Assembly: GCA_963402885.1 (NCBI GenBank) | Contig: OY727094.1 | Coordinates: 14,138,501 to 14,202,500 of the forward strand | Source: Antedon bifida | Taxonomy: Eukaryota; Echinodermata; Crinoidea; Comatulida; Antedonidae | Reading direction: 5' to 3' | Length of the DNA: 64,000 nt | Shown: positions 1 through 11,600 of the stretch, piece after piece | Numbering within the stretch: position 1 is the first letter of the stretch | Layout of the letters: every line of letters starts with the position of its first letter | Position numbers and translations under genes: made by a program | Notes under the pieces: generated by a model | What the model saw: the letters and a program-made list of their open reading frames with translations, nothing else | The model's database searches: none | What the model was told of the DNA's origin: nothing

Positions 1-218
1 AAAATGTAATTTAAAGCAAAAAATGGTCAAATTGTCTGGAAGACAATGAGTTTTTGGGTAATTTAACTGTTTATTTTGTCTTTTTATAGGTGAAATAATT
101 TTTTTCCCCCGTTTTTTTCTTATGGAAGTGAACAACTTCATTAAAACTGCAAAATGGCCTATTCAAAGTCCGATTTTAAAAATCTTTATTTTTCATGATT
201 TTGGGGGACAATACATCT
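1..218. repeat. MITE copy 1 (cut by window edge), TTAA type
   Basis: This is the right-hand part of a copy of the 328-bp repeat that follows at 223-550. The same landmarks occur in the same order, and it ends in the terminal repeat GGGGGACAATACATCT at about 203-218, followed by TTAA at 219-222. It is non-coding. The left end lies outside the window. Confidence 0.75.
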
Positions 219-222
219 TTAA

Positions 223-550
223 AGATGTATTGTCCCCCTGAAAACATATTTTTTTAAATTTTTTTTTTAAATATGCCATTTTAATGTCACATAATAGTTA
301 TCCACTTTGACCAAAAATTGGACCGAAAAAAAAAATGTATTTACCTGAAAAATCAGTAATTTAAAGCAAACAATAGTCAAATTGGCTGCCAGCCAATGGT
401 TTTTAGTTTAATTTAACAATTTATTTTTGTCATTTTGTCACATTTTTTTTTCTATGGAAGTGATTAACTTTAGTAAAACTACAAAATAACCTATCCAAAG
501 TCTGATTTAATTAATCTTCATTTTTCAGGTTTTTGGGGGACAATACATCT
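223..550. mobile_element. MITE copy 2, 328 bp, TTAA target sites
   Basis: The element starts AGATGTATTGTCCCCC and ends with its exact reverse complement. TTAA lies on both sides (219-222 and 551-554). It is AT-rich and has no open frame. It abuts copy 1 head to tail with a single TTAA between them, so the junction 203-238 reads as a perfect palindrome. TTAA duplication is typical of piggyBac-like and Kolobok-like transposons, but the superfamily cannot be fixed from the ends alone. A diverged third copy is at about 28618-28927. Confidence 0.8.
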
Positions 551-769
551 TTAAGAGCTAGGAAGCCTAAATAATTTATTATTTATTTGTCATCTTTAAT
601 ATTAAAAAATGATATTAAGGGTCCGCTAGCTAAATGACGTAGATGTGTATTTCACGAAATTCAATCCACTTTGCGTGGTAATGAAATGTTGTTTAGAACC
701 ACGCATTCACTGTATTTGTCATAACAGACGTGAAATAACATGTTTAATAAAGGAATCTCTTTTATTTAG

Positions 770-1417
770 GAAATTAGCCCCGTTCGTCCACGATCAGTAG
801 AAAAGGAAGTTTTTGATGACTTGAAGACGAAGAAGTCGGACTTACCTACATCGTACCGCAGTTCAACAAGTTCTGATCAAGGATTTCATGAGTTTAGTCC
901 TGATTCTCAGATAGAAGGGAAAAACATTTACATGGTTGTACCGTCTATTGACCAAGTTTCACCAGTTACGAAAAGTGGTTTTATAAACTCATCACCAGTT
1001 ACCACTGACAAAATGGCAGTTAAAGAGGGAAGCACGGCATACTTTCGCCTGCAACAAACAGGTGAGGATGATGCACTGCAATTGTCTCCATTACTCGTGG
1101 AAAGCACAAGAAATGTGCAGAACTCGAATCCTTACACGCCAATGACGTCAGTTTCCTCAGATAAACCTCAGAAGTCAGAAAAATGTGGACGAGAGAACGT
1201 TACAGATCCTTACTGGAAATTAGATGAGGTTCTACGTGTAAAAGTAGACAACGCACACGCTGGTTTGACGGAGTTTATTCCAGTCTCTACATGCGATTAT
1301 TACAGCAGAGAGGAAGACATAGGGGACATCATTGGAGAAGACGAAATTGATAATCTTCTGAATGGTATGCCACAGACAAATGTAGAACTTATTGAAGATG
1401 GCCATTTTATATTCTAG
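770..1417 (+). CDS. Last exon of an unrecognised protein with a tyrosine-rich tail
   Basis: An acceptor (TTTATTTAG, AG at 768-769) opens a frame that runs to the TAG stop at 1415-1417, giving about 215 residues. The exon begins in phase with EISPVRPRS. No upstream exon is visible in 1-769, so the 5' part of the gene is outside the window. The sequence is polar and low in hydrophobics, with no membrane segment. It holds several tyrosines in short acidic or proline contexts: IYMVV, AYFRLQQ, NPYTPM (a YxxM-type motif), DPYW and CDYYSREE. The C-terminus is acidic. The pattern would fit the cytoplasmic tail of a type I cytokine-like receptor, but this is a guess from motif style and no family was recognised. 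No AATAAA is seen shortly after the stop. Confidence 0.55.
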   Translation, partial: EISPVRPRSVEKEVFDDLKTKKSDLPTSYRSSTSSDQGFHEFSPDSQIEGKNIYMVVPSIDQVSPVTKSGFINSSPVTTDKMAVKEGSTAYFRLQQTGEDDALQLSPLLVESTRNVQNSNPYTPMTSVSSDKPQKSEKCGRENVTDPYWKLDEVLRVKVDNAHAGLTEFIPVSTCDYYSREEDIGDIIGEDEIDNLLNGMPQTNVELIEDGHFIF

Positions 1418-1618
1418 AATTATTAAATGTTTTAGTGTACGGTACTGACTTTATTTGTATATAAAATAATTATTGGAATTAGGCCTATATTTTGTCTCGT
1501 TAGTCACAGGCTAAATTCTAATTTCATGATGAAACATGATGAACTAAACAGGCGTCTCCTTCCAAAGAACTAAATCGTTAATGATATTTTTTCCATTGAC
1601 TAGAGGTTATATCCTTAT

Positions 1619-1901
1619 TTAACCTTTTGAAGACGTGATCCGTTTCCCATACGGGGTAATTTACTCTCCCAGGACGCGAGGCCCGTATATGTACGGGTTG
1701 ACTTTTGGGGGTCACTGAAATTGCACTTTTTGAGCATTTGACTTTGACCTAGGTAAAAAAATGACATTTTTTGGAAGGCAGAAAGTAGTTGCAGAAAGTT
1801 ACAGTTAAAAATGTATTTTGAATTTTTCCTAAACCTATTAAAAATACCTTATTTTAGCCTCAGTGACTTGGGGTAGAAACCTCGCGTCTTCAAAGGGTTA
1901 A
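1619..1901. mobile_element. piggyBac-like MITE, 283 bp
   Basis: The left end reads TTAA-CCTTTTGAAGACG and the right end CGTCTTCAAAGGG-TTAA, so the terminal inverted repeat is CCYTTTGAAGACG with a TTAA on each side. Ends of the form TTAA-CCY are characteristic of piggyBac non-autonomous elements. There is no coding frame. The family is unrelated in sequence to the MITE at 223-550. Confidence 0.75.
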
Positions 1902-2490
1902 TCTTTATTTATAACCTACGAAGGGTGTCTATATATAAACTCAGATCTCGGATATATATCTCAGATCTCTGATATATATGAGTTTCTAGATTCATCTAGA
2001 AAACTCATAGGCCAACATCTGTGTTTTTCTAGATTTAATTTAGAATACTCAGATTTTCTGAGATTGTTTCCATTTTCTAGAATTCGAAAACACGGGATCC
2101 ATATTAACCAGAGGGTATATGTCTAATCTTTATGAAACGAATTAATGGTAATGTTTTAATTAGAACAATCAATAGTTATTATTTTGTAAACGATTTCTAA
2201 CTATACCATAGGTAAATTAAATTAATCTATCACTCATTTGGAGTGTGGGCCAGGTCTAGTACTGCTGCAGTAGTATTATGATACTTTCAGAATGGATTTT
2301 TTTGTTTGTTTTTGTTTTTCTATACTGTATGTATCTTTATATGGATATTTTAATCAGAATGAATTAAATGAACAATGTATATATATTATAACCTATGGCG
2401 ACATAATATGTAATCATTTACATTCTCATCATTGTCACAAAACAGAAAAGAACTTGGTGAGGGTAAAACTAATGCGGTTCGTGCGGACGC
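1902..2490. other. Gene-free stretch with a palindromic TCTAGA/GATATC-rich patch
   Basis: No gene is visible. About 1930-2100 is a patchwork of short inverted words (CTCAGATCTC, GATATATATC, TTTCTAGA) that can fold on itself. A related patch rich in GATATCCGAGTTTTT and TCTAGA words occurs at about 8095-8235. The remainder is AT-rich and featureless. Confidence 0.4.
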
Positions 2491-2496
2491 ATGTAT

Positions 2497-5125
2497 ACAA
2501 ACACCCACTAATGTAACAATCTACCAATGTAACATTAACAAAAATTAACAACCAACGTGCGTGCGCGTAACAAACTCCATTAACCACCAACGTAACAGTA
2601 AAAAAAGGTTAAGAAATCTTAGACTTTAAAAACTGTTTCGTCATATTTTTTGTTAAGAAAGTTGACAATTTTCAAGTTCAGTTATGTTTTTCTGTTGGAT
2701 GAAGGTGGGTGAAGTTTAATGATGCGTTACGAGGCCTAGTCTGTGGTTCCCATCAGTCTCTTTCATTTTTCTCATCATTTCATTCATTCTACTACAACCA
2801 TTTTTTATCCTGTTACTCTCCTGTACTGGTATATGGCGGATATATTACAGTCCATTGGGAATTTATATCCTTTCTTTTTACAAGTCCTATTTCACAACCT
2901 TCTCGTCGGTACGGTACCCGCTGTAAGCAGCTACTATTGCGACTAGTGAAACTGATGTGGAAAGGGCTACAGAAGAACAGGAACCCGATAGAAGGTATCT
3001 GGCGCATGGCCCACCGGAGTGTGGACACGCCCTGGCCCACCTACTGTATGGGCAAATAGGCCTGCCTATGGGTAAAATAGGCCTGCCTATGGGTAAAATA
3101 AGCCCACATGAGTAAAAATGCACACCTATAGGTCATTAGCACCCACTACCTTGTGGATTAGGCTAGGTAAAGCTAAAAGCTAAGGGAGTTAACTGCAACA
3201 GAAAACTGAAACGGGATCGCATCATCCTTCTATTGAAGTCAACTAATGATAGCAAATCGATGCTGCAACCAACCTTGTACCAAATGTATAGCATCGGTCT
3301 TTTTTGGAATTCGCAGGAGGGGAAGGCAGAGAGAGGACTCGTGGCGCTTGGGTAACCCATGGATTCTTAACATCACCCAGACAAACACACACCGGAAAAG
3401 AAAACTCTGGCATCTGAGGATGGAAATAAATCGAGAAGTAATTGTTACGAGTTATAAGTCTAGATTGTATTGGCGTGACATTTGGACGCTACGAATTATT
3501 TCTGACGGTAGGAGAGGTTATTTAATCCCAGTGATTAGTTACCGCCTGCCTCAAGCTGAACAGCCCTTGACCAATTAGGTACTGATCCGTCATAGTCCGC
3601 CTTCTCTGATTGGGTGGTTAGAGATTAGAGCCTGCAAAATTGGCAAGTAGACCGCACTATAACACTGAATGCTGAACTGAGAAAATCATCGATAATCGAT
3701 CAAGAATTACAGCGATTAAATATCGACTTAGCTGCACTCCAGGAAACCAGACTTCCTGGCCTTGGTTCAATTGCAGGAAAAAAACTATTGGCCTACCCTT
3801 TTCTGGAAAGGTGAAAATAATGGAGAGAAACGAGTAGATCTATCCTGCCATTTATAGAACTACCTACTGATGGAAATGAACGGACGATCTCAATGAAGCT
3901 TCACACCAATCTTGAAGTCGTTAGCCTAATTAATATCTATGCTCCGACTATGCAAGCTCCGACGGAAGTAATTGATGGGTTCTATACTCAATTAGATCAA
4001 GCTGTCATGAAGATCCTGAAAAATGAACAACTACTTATCTTTGGAGATTTCAATGCACGTGTTGGGGCAGATGTTCTATCCTGGTCCCCTCACAAAGGAT
4101 GTTTTGGTGTTGGGAAATTAAACAGTAATGGACGTAGACTCCTTGAATTCACTGCACTTCTAACGCCGGTAACAAGGACAAACAGCATAGATTTCAGTCT
4201 GAGTTCCAGAAGAAATTACTAAACACAAAAAACACAGACAATGTTAACCATCAATGGCAAAACATCAGCAAGGCCATACACATTGCAGCAATTCTATCTT
4301 TTGGGAAACAAAACCCCAATTTTAAAGGTACGAAGATTCTGCCACTGTGCTAAATCCGCTTCGAGAAATCAAAAGACAAGCATTCCTTCGCAACAAATAT
4401 CATCCTCCTACCAGAGGATAAATAATAGTGTTAATTTTAACTAAATTTATTTTTTAGTCGCGTGCAAAGCCACTCTACAGCTCACTATGTCGGTCGGTTG
4501 GTCGGTAAACACTAACTTGAGCATGCGACTGCAGCCATGTATATGGCCTCGTTTATATCATACTGACAACGTTGGTGTGTCTATCCTTCAATGTGTTGAT
4601 CTTTAGACGTATGGTGTGTTGATTTACAGCTGAAAATGTAAATTTCAATCTTAAAACTTCAGCCTATTTTAAATTATCTGTCTTAGTCCGACGGGCAATA
4701 AATGTTGTATCCGTAAGACACACATTGTATTCCGTATGGAAACCTTATTGTGATGAAGCCGTTCCATTTCCATTTGTATATGTCCAAATACTTTAAACTT
4801 CAATGGCTGGACACTGTTTGATAGAGAATAGACAAACACAAACGGACGGAAACTGAAGTTTAAAAAAAAGATTTTTAACTTACATGAATTTTCTACTGTT
4901 GTTACGTTAGTCTGTTGTTTTGTTAAGCATGGTTAATGAAGTTTGTTACGTTAAGCAGGGAGATTTTTTTTTTCATTTTACATCTCTCTGCGTTAAGTTA
5001 CGTTATTAAACTGTTGTTTAAAAACTGTTGTTACGTTAGTGGTTAATGAAGTTGGTTACGTTAGTGGTTAAACTGTTGTTACCTTAATGGTTGATTGTTA
5101 TTATTATGGGGTGTATGTTTATAGT
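2497..5125. mobile_element. Candidate element bounded by diffuse inverted repeats
   Basis: About 2497-2620 contains words such as CATTAACCACCAACGTAAC. About 4890-5125 contains their reverse complement, GTTACGTTAGTGGTTAATG, repeated several times. The outer edges also mirror each other (ACAAACACCCA near 2504 and GGGGTGTATGTTTAT near 5106). This suggests terminal inverted repeats made of short subrepeats around 2.4 kb of DNA, with a LINE relic inside. The repeats are imperfect and no target duplication was identified. Confidence 0.35.
3600..4330 (+). pseudogene. LINE relic: AP-endonuclease fragment
   Basis: The longest open part (3893-4222, 109 codons) contains INIYAPTM, LLIFGDFNARVG and LLEFTALL. 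These are hallmarks of the apurinic-type endonuclease of non-LTR retrotransposons; GDFNARVG is the conserved catalytic stretch. Upstream, near 3700-3760, another frame contains LNIDLAALQETRLPG, matching the N-terminal LQETR motif of the same domain. After 4222 the match continues weakly in shifted frames. No reverse transcriptase follows, so this is a truncated and frameshifted copy. The RTE/CR1-like assignment is tentative. Confidence 0.75.
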
Positions 5126-5630
5126 CTGATGGGAGTGCAACTCTCTCAACGTTGACAGGAAAGAAATGTGATGGTAATTATTTATAATCACACGTTTTTA
5201 ACCGGTTGTTTTGTTTTTTTTTGTTTTTTGTTTTTTTTGTTTGTAGCGAAAACAGAACCTAATAAGAGCCCACATTTAAAAATGCATGACCTCCACTATA
5301 ACGATACGGTAATAATGTATACAAAAAATATAAATAATTATGACGACAATTTTTGTTTACAATTACACAACCGTAACTGTTAATTCAAACAAACTTCTAT
5401 TATTTAGGCTCTCTTATTTGTGAAAAACGGAAGGAGATTACAAGGTCAAATGTACAAAAGAAGTTGATATGGTTGAATAATCAGATCACGCTCATGAATG
5501 ATATTCAATTGACTCTTTGCACGAACTTCGTTGACATTAGCATTGCAGCCGCTCCAGTCACTTGATAATACCAGAGAGTTGCAACTCCCTGATAATACTG
5601 TAGAATTAAATTGTTCTACTAAAGCTAAAG

Positions 5631-8600
5631 ATGGCTTTAACAGTGTATTATAATCCATTATCTCAACCTAGTCGTGCCGTAGTATTGTTCTGCAAATATA
5701 ACAAGATACCCTACCATGAGAAAGTCATCGACTTGGCAAAAGGTATGCTTTTTTATTTTAGTCACTATTAAAATATACTGTTGCTTTAAACGTATCCGGA
5801 CAACTACCCCTAGACAATTACCACCCGAACAACTACCACCCGGACAATTACTCCCATAGTACAACCACCACCCGGACAATTACCCATAGGACAACTACCC
5901 TATAGGACAATTACCCCCTTAGGACAACTACCACCCGGACAATTACCCCCATAGGACAACTACCACCCGGACAATTACCCCCATAGGACAACTACCCTAT
6001 AGGACAATTACCACATTTCAATTTAACACGAATGTAAAATATAGGATTTTTTACTCTTTCGTTATTGCTCATCACATTAAATAGAGCGCATACCACCCGA
6101 ACAATTACCACCCGGACAATTACTCCCATAGTACAACCACCACCCGGACAATTACCCATAGGACAACTACCCTATAGGACAATTACCCCCTTAGGACAAC
6201 TACCACCCGGACAATTACCCCCATAGGACAACTACCACCCGGACAATTACCCATAGGACAACTACCACCCGGACAATTACCCCCATAGGACAACTACCAC
6301 CCGGACAATTACCCATAGGAAACCTACCCTAAAGGACAATTACCCCCTAGCACAACTACCCCCCCCCCCCACCCATGTATGCTGCCTTGGCAAGTGAAAC
6401 ATATTTTTTAGAAACAGCACTCTAATAGATCACATTCCAAGTTATCGTAGCATTTCTCAGCTCAAAAAGAAAAAATGAGTTGACGGCACGTATGTCCACC
6501 TTAAAAATCCTGAATCAGGGTGATGACGGAGAGGGGAAAAAATAAGAACCCCTTCACTTTGCGTCCAAGACCAAGACCTCCTCACCTCTATTATGAATAC
6601 ACATGTGCACATGAAATAGTTATATGGAGTTTCTAAAAAAACCCAGACAAATTTGCTTAATCATGCTTGAGTCAGTGATTTTCATTTATTCATAGGAACA
6701 AGGTTTACAATGAAAACCCTATAGTATGCCTGGTTTGATAATTAGGTCTACAAATATTATAGGTCTAATTATCGATGTTACAGGTCCCTTTGCTGTGGTT
6801 TTTAATAATAGTCAACATTTCAGAGCCACAAAATATTTGTTATCTCAAGGATAATCAAAATTGCGGAAAGAATCAGCAAAAAGAATATTGTAATTTTAAA
6901 CATTCATTTCATTATATAATTATTCATACATTTACTACAATACTCCAATTATGTAGGTTGTCCAGAATATAATTCTTCGTGATTTAAGGTCCGGTTATAC
7001 TACGAAAGATAACGAACGACGATAATATATAAAACAAAGATATTTATTTTAAAAATAAAATTAGAAAATTTTCGAAACTATAACACTTATGCTGCTGTCT
7101 TTGGCCTAAAATAAGATTTTTTTTTTAATCAAATGAAAATGACGTCATGATCAATAAGAACAATAAAATTGTGATATCGTCACGATAGTATTGCTATTAC
7201 AAATCATGACGTCATTTAATTGAACGAAAATAGAAAAATAGCAAAATGTATATTTACCTTTGTAATCGTCCTAGTACAATGAGCCTTTATTGACTGAATG
7301 TAGTCCACTGTCTTAAAAGTTGTTTAATTATTTTCAAAAATTGTATTAGACATTTTGTATATACTGTAGAAAATAATAACGTATAATGTTGTTTGACAGG
7401 TGAGCATAGAATGCCGGAATACACTGCAATCCAGCCAGCTCAGTCAGTACCAGCAATTAAAGATGGTGATTTCACACTTGGAGAAAGGTATGCCTTACTC
7501 CCCTTGTCCAACCTTGTAGGCTACATTGTAAAGAATAAAGCAAGTGTGAAGAAGTTTTTTTTTTTAATTTTATGGATCATTTTCTCCAATATCCCCTAAT
7601 TGCAGGTGATACAACACAGAAATTACAAGTTGACAACATAGTGTTTACTAACGAACACTTTCCCATATCTATAGGCCTAAACATTTTAAACTTGGTAACG
7701 ACAGTCTATAAATAATAAGGCCCTTTTGAATTCTGGTTTGTTTCTTTGTAGTACTGCAATAGTGAGATATCTGGCGGCAAAATACAACGTAGCAGATCAT
7801 TGGTATCCTAAAAATATTGAGACTCGGGCTGAGATTGATGCCTACTTAGCCTGGCAGCATACAGGTATTAGGAAAGCGGGAATTAACGTCATGGTGAATG
7901 AGGTAAATAACAATGTAATGTTTCATTTCAATGTTATGCTGCTAATGTGTGGTATGAAGAACTAACATTACGGTCATATGACTAAATTCGGGAAGATGAC
8001 GTAATTAAAGGGAAAATGGGCTGGAATAAGGCGAAACCTAAGTCAGTGTCCTAAACGTTATTATTTTTCATAAATATTGTTACTCAAAAACTACAGTCAT
8101 ATCCGAGTTTTTAGATCTAGAAAAGCCAGATATCCGAGTTTTTCAGATGTATCAAAAAAGATATCCGACTTTTGTAGATCTAAAGAAGATATCTGAGTTT
8201 TTATAAGAAGAAGAAATCTCTAGAAAAGTTAGATATCCGATATCATAATTTAAAAGTAAAGTTTAAAACATACATAACTCATGCAACCATAAAAAACGCT
8301 TGTTACAAAAACGACGGCTAGATTAATGAGATATACGGGAGCAACTTAAAACTTACACAACCAGTCAAAATAAGACCACTGTTATATTTGTATACAGATA
8401 TTTGTTCCAAAACGTACCGGGAAACCAAAAGATCAGGAGGCAGTCGACAAGTTTGTCAAAGAAGCTGAAGAGTCCATCGGCAAGATAAATAGGTTATTTC
8501 TCAAAGGAAAACGGTTCTTGTGTGGAGACGAGATATCTGTTGCTGACTTGTTTGCTATTTGTGAGGTAATCACTAGATTTAAAAGAAATTTAGGTTGTGG

Positions 8601-11600
8601 TTAATATTTTGGTTTGGCATGCGCAGAATCAGATAATGTGCATGTTACCTCAATACAAAAATAAGTAATTCGAAATTTTGATCATTTTCCTCCATAGTTG
8701 TACATAATGTACCATACATTCCACTGTCTGAATCAAGTATCGTTCATTTAATGTAGGCCACTATGTAATTTCGTGTCATTTTTTTGTTAAAAGCAAAATT
8801 CCAGCTGATTTAGTATCTTTAGGATGTAAAGTGATGAAAAAAATATGTTGCCATTTTTTTAAAAAAGCTTAAGGGTGTCAAATCCAAGATGGCCGCCAAT
8901 ACGTAAAATATCCAATAAATGTACCATATTGGACAAAGTAACACCCTTTATGAATAATATTTCAAGTTCATATGGGTTCTCTGCTATATAAGAATTATTA
9001 TAAACCTATATTCATTAGTATTCTGACATTTTGAATTTCAAAATGGCCGCCATTTTTTTAAAATGGATTAAATTTCTTATTAAAACATGTGCAAGTTATG
9101 ACGTTGATTGAAATCACATAAAATGACAGGCCTATGACAACAACATTGGTGATTAACACAAAATGGCGGCCATTTTGAATTTCAAAATGGCCGCCATTTT
9201 TTTAAAAATGGGTTAAATTTCTTATTAAAACATGTGTAAGTTAAATAAAATTAGATTGAAATACACAAAATGATATGCTTATGACAACAACATGATGATT
9301 AACACAAAATGTTGACCATCAGGAGGTCTGAACAGTACACTTCTTCATATTAAAACATCTCATAAACTTCTTCAGTTAAATGACAACTAACTCTGCCAAA
9401 GTCCTTCAATGAAATATTTCTAATCTTGAATGCGATACAGTAAATTGACCTTCCTTCGTTTTCTACTACTGTATCCATCAAACTTTCACAGACTGATCTG
9501 CGATCCCAACAAGCTTGTTCAGAAACAAATTGGAAAAAGTACTGAAATACATCATTTCACCGCCAAATAATCTCTATAGGAGTCCTCTTTTACTTTAATA
9601 AGTTTGTCACCTGTATTCACCGTCATATATATTTTTTGCCAATATTCATCTTTTTCTTAGGATCCCATATAGACAGTTTGCCTTCTACAAGACTTTTACT
9701 AATCCCTCAAACATTTTCTGTCCAATTTCATCATGCCATGGCCAACAAACACCTTTGTGCAAATTGCAGCATTCTTCATTAATCGGGATATCATCTCTCT
9801 TTAAATGTTGGCTTTCAAACTCATCAACTAGCTTTGCCAGCTCTGATGAAATCATTAATTTGTGTTATTCCAATGATACCACGCTCAATGACCCTGATCA
9901 ATTGATGTAAACCCAGCAAGTCCCACACATACATGTCCTCTCATAAACTCCAATATCTGTAATTTGTTTCAGTAATCTGTTGAAATTGATACAGCGGAAG
10001 TAACCGGTCGTAGTTCAGGTGGTCATGAGCGAAGAAATATTTGATAAAAGCATGTGTACTTTTCATGTGTGCAGATATCGTTTTCTTGTGTCTCGGACAT
10101 ATATAGGAATATAGTTTAACCACATCATTTAGATTTCGTCGACTCTCTGTATCCAAGTTAATATCTTTATGATCAGCCTCTTTCAAACAAAATGATACTT
10201 CACTTAGAATCTCTTTCTCTGTCTGCATTTGTAGAAGCAAGTTGTAGAGAGAAAGCAGAATTAGTGTGCTTCTGTCCTTCCTTCGTTTTCTACTACTGTA
10301 TCCATCAAACTTCCACAGACTGATCTGCGATCCCAACAAGCTTGTTCAGAAACAAATTGGCAAAAGTACTGCAATACCTCATTTCACCGCCAAATAATCT
10401 CTATAGGAGTCCTCTTTTACTTTGATAAGTTTGTCACCTGTATTCACCGTCATATATATTTTTTGCCAATATTCATCTTTTTCTTGGTATCCCATATAGA
10501 CAGTTTGCCTTCTACAAGACTTTTACTAATGCCTCAAACATTTTCTGTCCAATTTCATCATGCCATGGCCAACAAACACCTTTGTGCGAATTGCAGCATT
10601 CTTCATTAATCGGGATATCATCTCTAAGATGTTTTCCATCTAAGATATTTGTGTCACTGGTTGTATAGGTAATACAAGTTCAGTTTCAACAAAAGCACTG
10701 GCCTCAACACTATTTTCACAATGCTACAGTCCAAAAGTCATGTAGTTTACCGGGTCGACATAATAATTGCTTCTTGATGTCATCTCTGTCCACCTCCACT
10801 CATCTCAGGCAAGAGTCATCACCAGGCATTTTTGTCTTTCCCTAGTACATGAGTTTTTATACCACAACCATGTGCACTCATCAAACCAGTGTATAATGGT
10901 GGTCTATCTGTAGGGGTATATATCTAATGAAATCGGTTGAGATTGTAGAAGATGAGAAGTAGGAGTTAATGCTGCCTATGAATAACCTTGTGAATGAGCT
11001 GTATCTTTATTTCCTTCAAGCTTCTGCCAAAAGTTGACAGGTTGAAAACTTACCAACCATACTGGTGACTATGGCCCTGAAGGACATTGAATTACATAGC
11101 AATAACGCATTTATTATTTAACATCATATTTATACAGGATTTCACAATAAGGTATAAATGCACTTGTTTTATATTGTGGTCCTGTCTCCTGTCAAGTTTC
11201 AGTTTCATGAAAAGAAATGAGATCTGTAATTTAGACTCTATATATAAATTATGGTTAATTCTGACATAGGCGAGCACAATGGAAAAACTTTGGAACAAAT
11301 CTCTGCCTTGGATACCTACCTGAACTATCTCAGATGTACCGCGAAATGTAAATTTAATAACAGTTTTTACTATTACGATATTGTTCCATATTTCTATCTT
11401 AGGAATATATTATAAAGAGTTTTAAAACAAAAGTTCTGATTTCATCGGTAGATTTTCAACTCAATTTCAATTGTACGCGGTCAAAGTAATTTCCGGGTTC
11501 ACGATGAGTTCACAGGTTCACCTTGCAACTACACAATTATACTATTTGTAATAGAATTCATCACACTGTTAACTACAATTTACCAAGCATTTGTTATTAT

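Noticed and set aside
2709-3578. Overlapping 65-116 codon frames on both strands
   Set aside because: No conserved motif was found, and frames on opposite strands overlap in repeat-rich intergenic DNA.
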